Of a DNA stretch of 54,676 nt, positions 24,216 to 32,788 are shown one piece after another. The notes under the pieces were generated by a model. The model saw only the letters and a list, made by a program, of their open reading frames with translations. It had not been told where the DNA came from and ran no database searches. This DNA comes from JBBQNY01 sp038255255 (lineage in GTDB: Bacteria > Pseudomonadota > Gammaproteobacteria > Xanthomonadales > Ahniellaceae), in NCBI GenBank assembly GCA_038255255.1, contig JBBSLL010000021.1, positions 1-54,676 on the forward strand. The letters are read 5' to 3'. The translations under genes were made by a program, and so were the position numbers. Position 1 is the stretch's first letter. Every line of letters begins with the position of its first letter.

Positions 24216-25784
24216 ATGAACACAACGAAACGGGGGAACCTTGGCCGGAGTCGGTCCATCCATGCAATTTGGGTGACGGCACTTTTTGCAGTTGTGCTCG
24301 GTAGCGGCGATACCAGCGCCGCAGGCGCCATGGGCCTTGAGGCGCGGAGAGGCGATGCACGCGATGGCCAAGTCGAGTGGAATGCAGGGATCGTTGCCGC
24401 GCCCAACGGCCTCCTTGTCGATGGCCGGGCCGCTCGTTCTGGCCCCTCGCTGCCTGCAAGCAACAAGTCTGCGGGAGCCGCGAAGACTCTAATCAACTCG
24501 GGCGCGCTCAGTGGTCTTTGGTTCAATCCCGCGCAGGATGGGCACGGTTTCAACTTCACTTTTATGAAGCGCGAGGGCGCAAACGACGTTTTCGCCGTTA
24601 CCTGGTACGTGTATCGCAACGGCGCGCAGGTCTGGCTCGCCGGTGCCGGCGAAGTGATCGGCAACTCGGCTACCGCGCAGGTCGTGGTGACATCCGGCGC
24701 GCAATTCCCACCGCTTTTCAATGCGGGCAGTGTGACCCGCACCAACTGGGGCACGATCTCGATCAATGTGGTGTCGTGTTCCCGAATCGATGTGTCCTGG
24801 GCACCAGTCCTGGCGGGGTACAGTCCCGGGTCGCTGACGGTACAGCCCATCGTGGTGAGCGGCGGAACTGGCGCGACGGCATGCCAGGTCACAGGCGGAG
24901 GGGGCGATGATCACGGCAATTCCTGCGCAACCGCCACGACGGCATTCGCGCCTGGCGTCTTTACCGGGTCGATCAATCCGGCGGGCGATGCGGACTTTTT
25001 CCGCATCAACGTGGGGGCAGCAACAACCCTGTCGGCGCGGTCTTTCGCCACCACCACGCTGGATCCCGTTGCAACTCTTTACGACGCGAACTGCAACGCC
25101 ATCGCCACCAATGATGACGGCGGGGGTGGAGTCAACTTTTTCCTAGAGAGAGCGGTGCCTGCGGGTACCTATTTTCTGGGAGTTACCGGCTTCGGCAATG
25201 CGTCGACGGGCAACTACAGCGTCGAACTCGTAACGACGGCGCCGCCGGGCAATTCCGTCACCTTGGTGTTCAACAATCAGTTGCTGTATCCAGCCAACCT
25301 GCGCGTCAACGGCGTGCTGGTGGGATCGGTCGCTGCCTCCAGTTCTGCGCAGCAAACGTTCACCCTGGGCAGCACGCTGGATGCTTCCTTCGAGCTGGTG
25401 CGGCCAATTGTCGGTGGCGTCTCGATAGGAGATCCGATGATCGGCATCTACGACAGGATCACGAATCCGGCAGGAACCATTACGTTCAACATCAACAACG
25501 TGATTGGAACTACCCCGTACTTCATTCCTCGAGTGAACAACAACACCGGTGTCGCCTTGCTCATGGGCGTTAATGTCGGCCTCGTTTCCGAGAACCTCTG
25601 CAACTGCGTGGTACCGGCGTTCCAGCAGAACACGATATTTGGTTACTACCGATTGTTCTCCAATAGCAACGTTCGCGGATACCGCAACGGATCGAATTAC
25701 ACAGGTCCTTTCATTTTTTGGGACGTGAGCAGCGCCCAGAGCGAGACCGGCCTCGTCCAGCTACGTGCCGATTTCCCGCCATAG
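24216..25784 (+). CDS. Exported protein with GxW-type module and PPC domain
   Basis: The protein has 522 residues. The N-terminus (RSRSIHAIWVTALFAVVLGS, then GDTSAAGA) is a signal peptide. A first module at about 98-225 opens SGLWFNPAQDGHGFNFTFM and continues WYVYRNGAQVWLAGAGEVIG; it resembles modules at the C-terminus of the subtilase at 35161-39432. A bacterial pre-peptidase C-terminal (PPC) domain follows at about 233-345 (GDADFFRINVGAATTLSARS, then GTYFLGVTGFGNASTGNYSV). The C-terminal third (about 350-522) is a beta-rich region I do not recognise. Likely secreted or cell-surface; no catalytic motif seen. A strong terminator lies 6 bases after the stop. Function unknown. Confidence 0.75.
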   Translation: MNTTKRGNLGRSRSIHAIWVTALFAVVLGSGDTSAAGAMGLEARRGDARDGQVEWNAGIVAAPNGLLVDGRAARSGPSLPASNKSAGAAKTLINSGALSGLWFNPAQDGHGFNFTFMKREGANDVFAVTWYVYRNGAQVWLAGAGEVIGNSATAQVVVTSGAQFPPLFNAGSVTRTNWGTISINVVSCSRIDVSWAPVLAGYSPGSLTVQPIVVSGGTGATACQVTGGGGDDHGNSCATATTAFAPGVFTGSINPAGDADFFRINVGAATTLSARSFATTTLDPVATLYDANCNAIATNDDGGGGVNFFLERAVPAGTYFLGVTGFGNASTGNYSVELVTTAPPGNSVTLVFNNQLLYPANLRVNGVLVGSVAASSSAQQTFTLGSTLDASFELVRPIVGGVSIGDPMIGIYDRITNPAGTITFNINNVIGTTPYFIPRVNNNTGVALLMGVNVGLVSENLCNCVVPAFQQNTIFGYYRLFSNSNVRGYRNGSNYTGPFIFWDVSSAQSETGLVQLRADFPP

Positions 25785-25789
25785 GCGGC

Positions 25790-25832
25790 CCCCATCGTCC
25801 GGAAGACGCGCGTCGCCTTCCGGACGATGGGG
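25790..25832 (+). terminator. Terminator hairpin after the GxW/PPC gene
   Basis: A perfect 16-bp stem (CCCCATCGTCCGGAAG / CTTCCGGACGATGGGG) has an 11-base loop and begins 6 bases after the stop. A short TTTT (25841-25844) follows at some distance. Confidence 0.75.
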
Positions 25833-25985
25833 AGTCAGTGTTTTAGGCGACCATCTCGAGCGCGGCGTCGCAGTCGCGCTTTACTTTTGGGGCGAAGCCT
25901 GCGCTTACCGCGCATGAGTTGCTGTCGGCGCCCCGGCAGTCGCCGTCAACCTTCGGAAGTACGGGTCGGGACGATAAGCAACAAA

Positions 25986-26007
25986 AAACCCCGACAGGGC
26001 GGGGTTT
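25986..26007 (-). terminator. Rho-independent terminator of tRNA-Leu(CAA)
   Basis: The stem AAACCCCG/CGGGGTTT is followed on the minus strand by a T-tract (T-run opposite 25983-25988). It lies 44 bases beyond the tRNA 3' end. The 25843-26034 stretch around it holds no convincing gene. Confidence 0.85.
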
Positions 26008-26051
26008 CGTGGTGTTGCGGGGTCGTTGCGACACCCCCTGAAATTGCCGCG

Positions 26052-26138
26052 TGGTACCGAAGGTCGGACTCGAACCGACACGATATCGCTATCGGCGGAT
26101 TTTGAGTCCGCTGCGTCTACCAATTCCGCCACTCCGGC
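26052..26138 (-). tRNA. tRNA-Leu (anticodon CAA)
   Basis: An 87-nt class II cloverleaf has a long variable arm and encoded CCA. The acceptor is GCCGGAG/CTTCGGT, the anticodon stem GCGGA/TCCGC with loop CTCAAAA, and the T-arm GTCGG-TTCGAGT-CCGAC. It reads UUG. Confidence 0.96.
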
Positions 26139-26186
26139 GCGGAGCGGGAGTATAGCCGTACGGTCGAACGAATCGCAGTGGAGGTT

Positions 26187-26756
26187 TCAGTCGTTGCTGA
26201 GTTGGCGGGGGCAACAGCGGTACCAGCCATCGCCTTCCGGCTCAAACGCGCTGCAGCATGTAAGCGGCGCGGAATACACGTGCACCGACACGGCTGTTTC
26301 ATCGGACGAAGGATTGCGGATGGTGTGGTGTTCGTGCGGCGGGATCAGGCTGCCCGCGGATCCGGGGCCCGCCGTGATGGTGCCACGGGGTTCGAAGCGC
26401 GCGCGTCCCTCGCCCTGCTCCATGCGTTCGAACTGCGTGATCTCGAGCGCGCCGCGCCACACGCCTTCCACGCACCACTTGCCGTCGTGGTCGTGCAGGC
26501 CGGTGCCCTGTCCCGGAGCCCAGGTCATGGCCGTGACGCAATATCCATGTCGTTCGCTCCGATAGAGCTCGCGACGCACGTATCCTTCCGGGTTCCCTTC
26601 GGTGACGCATTCCGGCAGCTGGACCGACGGATCGCGCATCGCCTTCGACAGCACATTGCGCAGCGCGCCGACCAGTTCCTGTTCGCAGCCCTTGCAGACT
26701 GCCGCGTCGATCGAGCGGAACAGCTCGGTGGCGCCCTGGAAGTCGCGGGTCAACAT
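26187..26756 (-). CDS. Cysteine-dioxygenase-like thiol dioxygenase (cupin)
   Basis: The protein has 189 residues. The cupin metal site of type I cysteine dioxygenase is visible: H88 and H90 (GTGLHDHDGKWC), and a later histidine cluster HEHHTIRN (141-148) supplying the third ligand. C95, just after the first box, matches the position of the cysteine that forms the Cys-Tyr crosslink in CDO. It probably oxidises cysteine or another small thiol to a sulfinate with Fe(II) and O2; substrate not certain (3-mercaptopropionate dioxygenase is an alternative). It follows metX by 32 bases on the same strand, tying it to sulfur amino-acid metabolism. Confidence 0.8.
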   Translation of the reverse strand: MLTRDFQGATELFRSIDAAVCKGCEQELVGALRNVLSKAMRDPSVQLPECVTEGNPEGYVRRELYRSERHGYCVTAMTWAPGQGTGLHDHDGKWCVEGVWRGALEITQFERMEQGEGRARFEPRGTITAGPGSAGSLIPPHEHHTIRNPSSDETAVSVHVYSAPLTCCSAFEPEGDGWYRCCPRQLSND

Positions 26757-26788
26757 GGTGGGCGAATCGGAAATGGCATGCGATCAGT

Positions 26789-27886
26789 CTAGAGCGTGTC
26801 GAGGAGCCGCGCGATGGGCGGCCCGAAACCCGCCAGGTCGACCAGGAACGCGTCGTGGCCCTGTGGGCTCGCCAGCGCCACGAGTTCGCTTTCCGCACCG
26901 CCGGCGCGCAAACCGTCGGCGATCTGCTCCTGCTGCTGCAGCGGAAACAGGATGTCGGTGGTGACGCCAATCGCGACCGCGCGCTCCACGGAAATGGCGG
27001 CCAGTGCTGCTTCGACGTCGCCCCCGGCGTATTCGCCGAGGTCGAACCAGTCCATCGAGCGGCTGAGGTAGAGATAGCAATTGGGATCGAACTGGCGCAC
27101 GAAGCGTTGCGCGTGACCTTCAAGGTAGCTCTCGACCTGGAATTCGTGGCCGAACGGATCGCCCGCGCGCGAATCCGCATCGAGGCGCACGCGCCCGAAT
27201 CGACCATCCCATTCCAGTGCGGACCGATAGGTAATGACACCGAGTTTGCGGGCAATGCGCATGCCGTTTTCGGGATAGTGCTCGGCGTCGTACCTGCCTT
27301 CGTTCCACGCGGGGTCGAGGCGGATCGCTTCGCGTTGCAGCGACCGGATCGCAATCGAGAACGGCAACGCGTGCGCGGCTCCGGAGATGTTGACGTGCGA
27401 GCGCGCAATGCCCCGATGCCGATGCAGCAGCGCGAGTGCCACCATGCCTCCCATCGAACAACCCACGACGCACGCGAGGCGCTCGATGCCGATGCCGCGC
27501 ACCAGGGCGGCAGCGGCATCCGCGCAATCCTCGACCGACAGCAGCGGGTACGTCAGACGGTACGGCTCGCCTGTCGATGGGTCGATGGAAGCCGGACTGG
27601 TCGAGCCTTTGGGACTTCCGAGCGTGTTGACGCAGACGACGAAGAACCGCCGCGTATCGATGGGCTTGCCCGGGCCGATCATGCCCTCCCACCATCCGCT
27701 CTCCGGATCGCCCTCGTTCGATGCAGCATGCGCGCTGGGCGACAGGCCCGTCACGATCAGGACGGCGTTGCCGCGCTGCGCGTCGAGGGTTCCCCACGTC
27801 TCGTACGCAAGCCGCGCCTGCTGAAGCGCGCCGCCGCGCTTCATGGGAAACGGCGAGGGCAGGTCGAACCAGCGGGTCGCGGGCAT
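26789..27886 (-). CDS. metX: MetX-family O-acyltransferase (homoserine or serine O-succinyl/acetyltransferase)
   Basis: This alpha/beta-hydrolase enzyme of 365 residues transfers an acyl group to the hydroxyl of homoserine (methionine pathway) or serine (cysteine pathway). The nucleophile S144 is in VVGCSMGG. The acid and base lie in GVTTDILFPLQQQ and SPQGHDAFLVD, and the early loop VLIVTGLSPSAHA forms the oxyanion side. In Xanthomonadales, MetX proteins have been reported to use succinyl-CoA, and some to act on serine; sequence alone does not decide here. The neighbour is a cysteine-dioxygenase-like gene, not a cystathionine synthase, which makes the cysteine branch worth considering. ccmI ends 12 bases upstream on the same strand. 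Confidence 0.85.
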   Translation of the reverse strand: MPATRWFDLPSPFPMKRGGALQQARLAYETWGTLDAQRGNAVLIVTGLSPSAHAASNEGDPESGWWEGMIGPGKPIDTRRFFVVCVNTLGSPKGSTSPASIDPSTGEPYRLTYPLLSVEDCADAAAALVRGIGIERLACVVGCSMGGMVALALLHRHRGIARSHVNISGAAHALPFSIAIRSLQREAIRLDPAWNEGRYDAEHYPENGMRIARKLGVITYRSALEWDGRFGRVRLDADSRAGDPFGHEFQVESYLEGHAQRFVRQFDPNCYLYLSRSMDWFDLGEYAGGDVEAALAAISVERAVAIGVTTDILFPLQQQEQIADGLRAGGAESELVALASPQGHDAFLVDLAGFGPPIARLLDTL

Positions 27887-27897
27887 GTCGGTAGGCG

Positions 27898-29157
27898 TCA
27901 GCGCACGATTTCGTCGATCACGAGGCGGACCGGGGCATTGATGGACTTGCGGTCCATCGCTGCGCTCAAGACCTGCAAGTCGCCCGGTGCGGGCGTCGCA
28001 TCGCCGCGGCTGGATACGCGCGCCCCGAATACCAGCGAGTCGGCAGATGAGAGTTTGAGGCTCGGCATCATGCCCATGCTGTCATCCAGCGTAAGCGTGA
28101 GCGGCAGCATCGATGCCGAGCGCTTCTGGATGGCCAGGGGCATTTTCGGACCCTGGGCAGCGCGCGCGAACACGAACAGGGTGTCGCCTTCGCCGAGGCG
28201 CGATCGCAGCGCCGGCGCGATATCTATCTGCAGCGTCACGGCATTGGCTCCCGCAGCATCGGTTGCAACGCGGTCCGGAGGCTGCGCTGCGGCCGTGGCG
28301 TCGGCGGAAGCGTCGTCGGGGGGAGGAGCTGCGCCATCCAGCCCGCCGACCTGTCGAGCCCGCGCAATCTGCTCGCGGACCGAGCCGGCTATCTCGCTGG
28401 TGGGATCGAGCTGCGTCTCGAGCAACTGCCAGTGGCCCACTGCGTCGGCATACGCCTCGCGCTGCACCGCGTCGATGCCGGAAAGCCACAGCGCGCGCTG
28501 GTTGGAAGCGTCGGCGGCCAGCGCGGCCTGCAGCACCTCGCGGCCGCGCGCGGTGAAACGCCGATCCGGAGACGCGAGCGCTTCGCTTTCCGCGTGCTCG
28601 AGTTGGACTTCGAGCGCGTCGGGAGACAACGCGAGTGCGCGCGTCATCGCGTCGAAGGATTCGCCGTAACGCTGCGTCGCCTTGTAAGCCCGCGCCAGCA
28701 GCAGCCAGCCTTCCACGTCGTCGGGCGACTCCTTCAATCTCGCGGCCAGATCCGTGATGGCCTTTTCCATTTCTGGTGCATCGGTGCCCGCGGCATGCGG
28801 ATCGGCGGTTACAGCCGCGGCAGCGGGGACGGCCGGCCTGGCGGGAGTCATCGCGGTCGGCGTGCCGATCGCGCGGTACATCCCGAACGCAAGCAGAGGC
28901 AGCGCCACAGCGAGCGCGATGGGCACGACGAGGGATCGCTGCGACTGCTGCCCAGCCCCGTCGGGTGACGAGACGTCGAGTTCGGCCAGCTTGCGCGCCA
29001 GCTCCGCATCATCGATCACGCCTGCGGCGTGCGCCTGCGCAAGTGCGCGGCGCCGCTGCGTGGAACCGTCACCCTGCGTGCCGCGCAAGGTCCACCACAT
29101 CAACGCGACGACGGCGGCGGTCATGCCAGCGGCGAGCAACCAGAACACTTCGGTCAA
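27898..29157 (-). CDS. ccmI: Cytochrome c biogenesis protein CcmI (CycH)
   Basis: CcmI is the apocytochrome-handling subunit of the haem-ligation complex. Two N-terminal membrane segments (VFWLLAAGMTAAVVALMWW and VPIALAVALPLLAFGMY) flank a cytoplasmic loop. Periplasmic TPR repeats (about 115-290; GWLLLARAYKATQRYGESFD) and a C-terminal beta domain follow. The start is TTG 29157, overlapping the ccmH stop (TTTGA). It gives MTEVFW, the usual CcmI beginning, and no ATG fits. As the last gene of the ccm operon it would be translationally coupled to ccmH. Confidence 0.9.
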   Translation of the reverse strand: MTEVFWLLAAGMTAAVVALMWWTLRGTQGDGSTQRRRALAQAHAAGVIDDAELARKLAELDVSSPDGAGQQSQRSLVVPIALAVALPLLAFGMYRAIGTPTAMTPARPAVPAAAAVTADPHAAGTDAPEMEKAITDLAARLKESPDDVEGWLLLARAYKATQRYGESFDAMTRALALSPDALEVQLEHAESEALASPDRRFTARGREVLQAALAADASNQRALWLSGIDAVQREAYADAVGHWQLLETQLDPTSEIAGSVREQIARARQVGGLDGAAPPPDDASADATAAAQPPDRVATDAAGANAVTLQIDIAPALRSRLGEGDTLFVFARAAQGPKMPLAIQKRSASMLPLTLTLDDSMGMMPSLKLSSADSLVFGARVSSRGDATPAPGDLQVLSAAMDRKSINAPVRLVIDEIVR

Positions 29158-29603
29158 AGGAGATCCCCTGTTGGATTGGACGCGCCCGCTGCCTGTCGGG
29201 CGTGATTGAGAGCCCGTGCGCGGCGGCGCAAGGTGATGATCAACACGATGGCACCCGCCCCGAGTACCAGCACCGGGCCGAACCAAAGCGCAAGCGTGGC
29301 GCCCTTCACAGGTGGCCGGTACAGCACGAAATCCCCGTAGCGCGTAACGAGGAACTCACGGATTTCGGTGTCGGACTTTCCGTCGCGCATCAACTCAAAC
29401 ACTTCATTGCGCAAGTCGCGCGCAAGTCCCGCGTCCGAATCCGCAAGGCTCTGGTTCTGGCACACCATGCAGCGCAACTCCGCCAGCAGTGCGGCGAAAC
29501 GCCGTTCCTCGCCCGCATCGCGGAATGGCATCGGATCGATCGCATGTGCGGCGCCCAAGCCCAGCCACAAAAGGGCGATCAGCACGAATCTCGTTCCCTT
29601 CAT
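29154..29603 (-). CDS. ccmH: Cytochrome c maturation thiol oxidoreductase CcmH
   Basis: This 149-residue membrane protein has a signal or anchor helix, the redox motif L-R-C45-M-V-C48-Q-N and a C-terminal membrane helix (LALWFGPVLVLGAGAIVLII). It reduces apocytochrome CXXCH cysteines before haem attachment. The short form lacks a fused TPR part, because CcmI is a separate gene here. It overlaps ccmG and ccmI by 4 and 4 bases. Confidence 0.95.
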   Translation of the reverse strand: MKGTRFVLIALLWLGLGAAHAIDPMPFRDAGEERRFAALLAELRCMVCQNQSLADSDAGLARDLRNEVFELMRDGKSDTEIREFLVTRYGDFVLYRPPVKGATLALWFGPVLVLGAGAIVLIITLRRRARALNHARQAAGASNPTGDLL

Positions 29604-30127
29604 TTGCGTTCACCGAGCAACGGCATGACCTGCTCCTCCAGAATTTCCTCCGTGAGAGGGCCGACCTGCTTGAAAAGAACCGTGCCGTCCGCGCCCACGA
29701 GAAAAGACTCGGGAGCCTTGTACACGCCGAAATCGATGGCGACGCGTCCTTCCAGGTCCTGCGGAATGTGCGTGTACGGGTCGCCGAACTGCTTGAGCCA
29801 GCGACGTGCCTCGTCAGGCTCGTCCTTCCAGTTGAGTCCGATGATGGGCAGGCGCTGCTGGGCAGCGAACCGCATGAGCAACGGATGTTCGACGCGACAG
29901 GTCACGCACCAACTGCCCCACACATTGACGAGATACGGCTTGCCGCGCAGCTGGGCGGCGCGCACGCGCCGGCTCGCGTCGCGCAATTCCGGCAAATCGA
30001 AATCGGGCACCGGCTTGCCGATCAGTGGCGACGGCACGATGCTCGGATCCTTGCCCAGCCCCGAATAGAGCAGCGCCGCCAGTCCCGCGAACACGAACAG
30101 CGGAAAGAGGTAACGCAACACCTTCAT
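29600..30127 (-). CDS. ccmG: Thiol:disulfide interchange protein CcmG (DsbE)
   Basis: This periplasmic thioredoxin-like reductant of the Ccm pathway has 175 residues. An N-terminal anchor (VLRYLFPLFVFAGLAALLY) is followed by a thioredoxin fold with active site W73-C74-V-T-C77. Family segments PVPDFDLPEL and YKAPESFLVGADGTV (with the cis-proline region) are present. ATG 30127 overlaps the ccmF stop as ATGA; the frame is open upstream inside ccmF but that is not coding. Confidence 0.95.
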   Translation of the reverse strand: MKVLRYLFPLFVFAGLAALLYSGLGKDPSIVPSPLIGKPVPDFDLPELRDASRRVRAAQLRGKPYLVNVWGSWCVTCRVEHPLLMRFAAQQRLPIIGLNWKDEPDEARRWLKQFGDPYTHIPQDLEGRVAIDFGVYKAPESFLVGADGTVLFKQVGPLTEEILEEQVMPLLGERK

Positions 30128-32172
30128 GCCGCAGCACCGACCGTCGCAGCGTCGGCTCCGAAGCGCTGGTCCGCTGCAGGCGCCCGCGCGCGCCGGTAGC
30201 GACGATCCGTCGCCGCCGCGAACCCGCCCAGCATCATCAGCAAAGCGCCGAGCCAGACCCAGCGCATGAACGGCTTGTGATAGATGCGTACGGACCACGC
30301 CTGGGCCGCACCGGCATCCGCACCCTCCGCGGTCCGCAGCGGTTCGCCGAGCGCGACGTAGAGATCACGGGTGAAGCCCGCGTCTATCGCGGCTTCCGTC
30401 ATCACCTGGTTGCCGACCGGGTGCAGCCGCTTCTCCGGCTGCAGTACCGCCACGCGCCGTTCGCCGCGGTACACCTCGAAGTATCCGCGATCGGCCCGGT
30501 AGTTCGGCCCCTCGACCTGCGACATGCCGACGAAGCGAAAATCGAGTCCGCGGATGGTCAGCGATTCGCCCGGCGCAAGCCTGACGTCCTTCTCGACGCT
30601 GGTGGATTCGGTCAGCAGCACGCCGGCCACGAACATCGCCATGCCAGCGTGCGCGATGAGCATGCCCACAAAGCCCGAGCCGAGGCGCGAGCCGGCAGAC
30701 GCAACCACGGAGCCTTGCATCTGCGCTTCGCGCGCGCTACCCGGAGCCACGCGCGCACGCCACGCTGCCACCACGCCGAGTGCGAGCCACAGGCCGCCGG
30801 TCACACCGAGCGCGCCCTTCCAGCCAATGTCCTCGCGCCAGACCAGCCACGCCAGCGCACCACTGGCTATGGCGGCGAGCGCAAACCAGCGCAGCGTTCG
30901 CAGCAGTGCCGCGGGATTGGCCTCCTGCCAGCGGGCCAGTGGACCGAACGGCAGCAGCAGCACCAGCGGCGCCATCACGCCGAAGAAGTAGGGACCGAAA
31001 TACGCAGGCCCGACCGAGAACTTGCCCCATCCGAAGGAATCGGCGAGCAGCGGGAACAGGGTGCCGATCAACACCAGCGCGCACGCGGCGGCAAGCAGCA
31101 GGTTGTTGGACAGCAGCAGGCTCTCGCGCGACACGATACCGAACGGCGCTTCGTTGTCGCCGGACAGTTTCGGCGCACGCAGCGCATACAAAGTCAGCGC
31201 TCCGCCCGACACCAGCGTCAGGAAAACGAGGATGTAGAGACCGCGCGTCGGATCCGATGCGAAGGCGTGCACCGAGGTCAGCACGCCGGAGCGCACCAGG
31301 AAGGTACCAAGCAGCGACAGCGAGAACGCGAAGATCGCGAGCAGCAGCGTCCAGGCCCGGAACGAGCCACGCTTGTCGGTGACTGCCTGCGAATGGATCA
31401 GCGCGGTGCCGATCAGCCAAGGCATGAAAGATGCGTTCTCGACCGGGTCCCAGAACCACCAGCCGCCCCAGCCCAGTTCGTAGTACGCCCACCAGGAGCC
31501 GAGCGCGATGCCGATGGTCAGGAACGACCATGCCACCAGCGTCCAGGGGCGCGACCAGCGCACCCACTGAGCGTCGACGCGGCCCTCGATCAGCGCGGCC
31601 ACGGCGAATGCGAACGGCACCGCGAGGCCGACGTATCCCATGTAGAGCAGCGGGGGATGCACGATGAGCCCGAAGTCCTGCAGCAGGGGATTGAGGTCGT
31701 TGCCGTCGGCCAGCGCCGGCAGGTGGCGGAGGAAAGGGTTGGACGTGAACAGGGTGAAGGCGATGAAGCCCACGCTGACGAGTCCCAGCACCGCCAGTAC
31801 GCGCGCGATGAAAGGCTGCGGAAGCCGGCCGCTCGTAAGCGCTACGGCGGACGTCCACGCGCCGAGCACCAGCACCCACATGAGCAGCGAGCCCTCGTGC
31901 GCGCTCCATACTGCCGAGAAGCGGTAGTGCCACGGCAGCGCGAGGTTCGAGTGCTGCGCGACGTAGGCGAGGGAGAAATCCTGCACGACGAATGCAAAGG
32001 TCAAGAGCGCAAAAGACAGCGCGATGAAACCGGTTTGTGCGAACGCGGCGGGCCGCGCCACGGCCATCCAGTCGGCGCGGCCGCGGAAGCTGCCGACCAG
32101 CGGCAGCGTCGTCTGCACCAGCGCCAGCAGCAGCGCGAGGATCAGGGTGAATTGCCCCAGTTCGGCGATCAC
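30124..32172 (-). CDS. ccmF: Cytochrome c haem lyase subunit CcmF
   Basis: This polytopic membrane protein of 682 residues is the core of the haem-ligation complex. The WWD haem-binding signature is present as ELGWGGWWFWDPVENASF. Conserved histidines flank the domain (for example HYRFSAVWSAHEGSLLMW and VHPPLLYMGYVGLAV). About 15 hydrophobic segments are evident, and a large periplasmic region lies near the C-terminus. Both ends overlap neighbours by 4 bases. Confidence 0.97.
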   Translation of the reverse strand: MIAELGQFTLILALLLALVQTTLPLVGSFRGRADWMAVARPAAFAQTGFIALSFALLTFAFVVQDFSLAYVAQHSNLALPWHYRFSAVWSAHEGSLLMWVLVLGAWTSAVALTSGRLPQPFIARVLAVLGLVSVGFIAFTLFTSNPFLRHLPALADGNDLNPLLQDFGLIVHPPLLYMGYVGLAVPFAFAVAALIEGRVDAQWVRWSRPWTLVAWSFLTIGIALGSWWAYYELGWGGWWFWDPVENASFMPWLIGTALIHSQAVTDKRGSFRAWTLLLAIFAFSLSLLGTFLVRSGVLTSVHAFASDPTRGLYILVFLTLVSGGALTLYALRAPKLSGDNEAPFGIVSRESLLLSNNLLLAAACALVLIGTLFPLLADSFGWGKFSVGPAYFGPYFFGVMAPLVLLLPFGPLARWQEANPAALLRTLRWFALAAIASGALAWLVWREDIGWKGALGVTGGLWLALGVVAAWRARVAPGSAREAQMQGSVVASAGSRLGSGFVGMLIAHAGMAMFVAGVLLTESTSVEKDVRLAPGESLTIRGLDFRFVGMSQVEGPNYRADRGYFEVYRGERRVAVLQPEKRLHPVGNQVMTEAAIDAGFTRDLYVALGEPLRTAEGADAGAAQAWSVRIYHKPFMRWVWLGALLMMLGGFAAATDRRYRRARAPAADQRFGADAATVGAAA

Positions 32173-32624
32173 AGCGCGCTCGCCTCCTTGGACTGCTTGA
32201 CCTTGGCGCGCTCGATCGCGTCGGCCACTTCCGCGGGCATGTAGGTCTCGTCGTGCTTCGCGAGTACCTGGTGCGCCACGAACACGCCGTCGTCGCGCAG
32301 GCGGCCGGTCGCGACCACGCTTTGCCCTTCGCGGAACAGGTCCGGCAGGATGCCGGTATAGCTCACGGGCAACTCCTTGAAGCGGTCGGTCACGACGAAG
32401 CCGACCTCGAGGGATCCCGGGGCGCGCTCGAGGCTCTCTTCCAGCACGATGCCGCCGAGGCGCATGGTGCGTGCGGGTGGCGCGCGTCCCTCTGCGACGT
32501 CCGACGGGCTGTAGAAGTGTTCGAGATTTTCGCGCAGCGCAGTCAACACCAGCGCGGTGGCCGCGCCCACCCCGAGCACGATGGCGCCAGCCATCCAGAG
32601 GCGCCGCTTGCGTTGTTCCCTCAT
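32169..32624 (-). CDS. ccmE: Periplasmic haem chaperone CcmE
   Basis: The protein has 151 residues. An N-terminal membrane anchor (MAGAIVLGVGAATALVLTAL) is followed by an OB-fold with the haem-binding histidine H124 and Y128 in VLAKHDETYMP. It receives haem from CcmC/CcmAB and delivers it to CcmF/H. Confidence 0.97.
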   Translation of the reverse strand: MREQRKRRLWMAGAIVLGVGAATALVLTALRENLEHFYSPSDVAEGRAPPARTMRLGGIVLEESLERAPGSLEVGFVVTDRFKELPVSYTGILPDLFREGQSVVATGRLRDDGVFVAHQVLAKHDETYMPAEVADAIERAKVKQSKEASAL

Positions 32625-32788
32625 CTCGTGTCCTCGCGATTGCCGTGTGTGCGCGTTTGTTCCCGGCGCCAGCGACCTTCGAGCTGGACGAGGGTCCGAC
32701 GGCGACGCAGCCAGGGCAGCAGCGCGTCGAGCGCCAGGCTCGTGAAGAATACGGCGTACGACGCGATCACGAACGGCCAGGGGTTCAT
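32621..32788 (-). CDS. ccmD: Cytochrome c maturation protein CcmD
   Basis: A 55-residue protein (starts MNPWPFVIASYAVFF) has one membrane helix followed by a basic stretch LPWLRRRRTLVQLEG, the usual CcmD layout. It stabilises the CcmC-CcmE adduct with CcmAB. ATG 32788 overlaps the ccmC stop (ATGA), and its stop overlaps the ccmE ATG, which fixes both ends. Confidence 0.93.
   Translation of the reverse strand: MNPWPFVIASYAVFFTSLALDALLPWLRRRRTLVQLEGRWRREQTRTHGNREDTR

Noticed and set aside
25843..26034. Small minus-strand frame (63 codons) between the GxW/PPC terminator and tRNA-Leu
   Set aside because: Its start lies beyond the tRNA terminator hairpin and codes through it, and there is no ribosome site or similarity.
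30025..32244. 739-codon open frame on the + strand across ccmF
   Set aside because: It is antisense to unmistakable ccmF and has low-complexity R/Q/E-rich translation.
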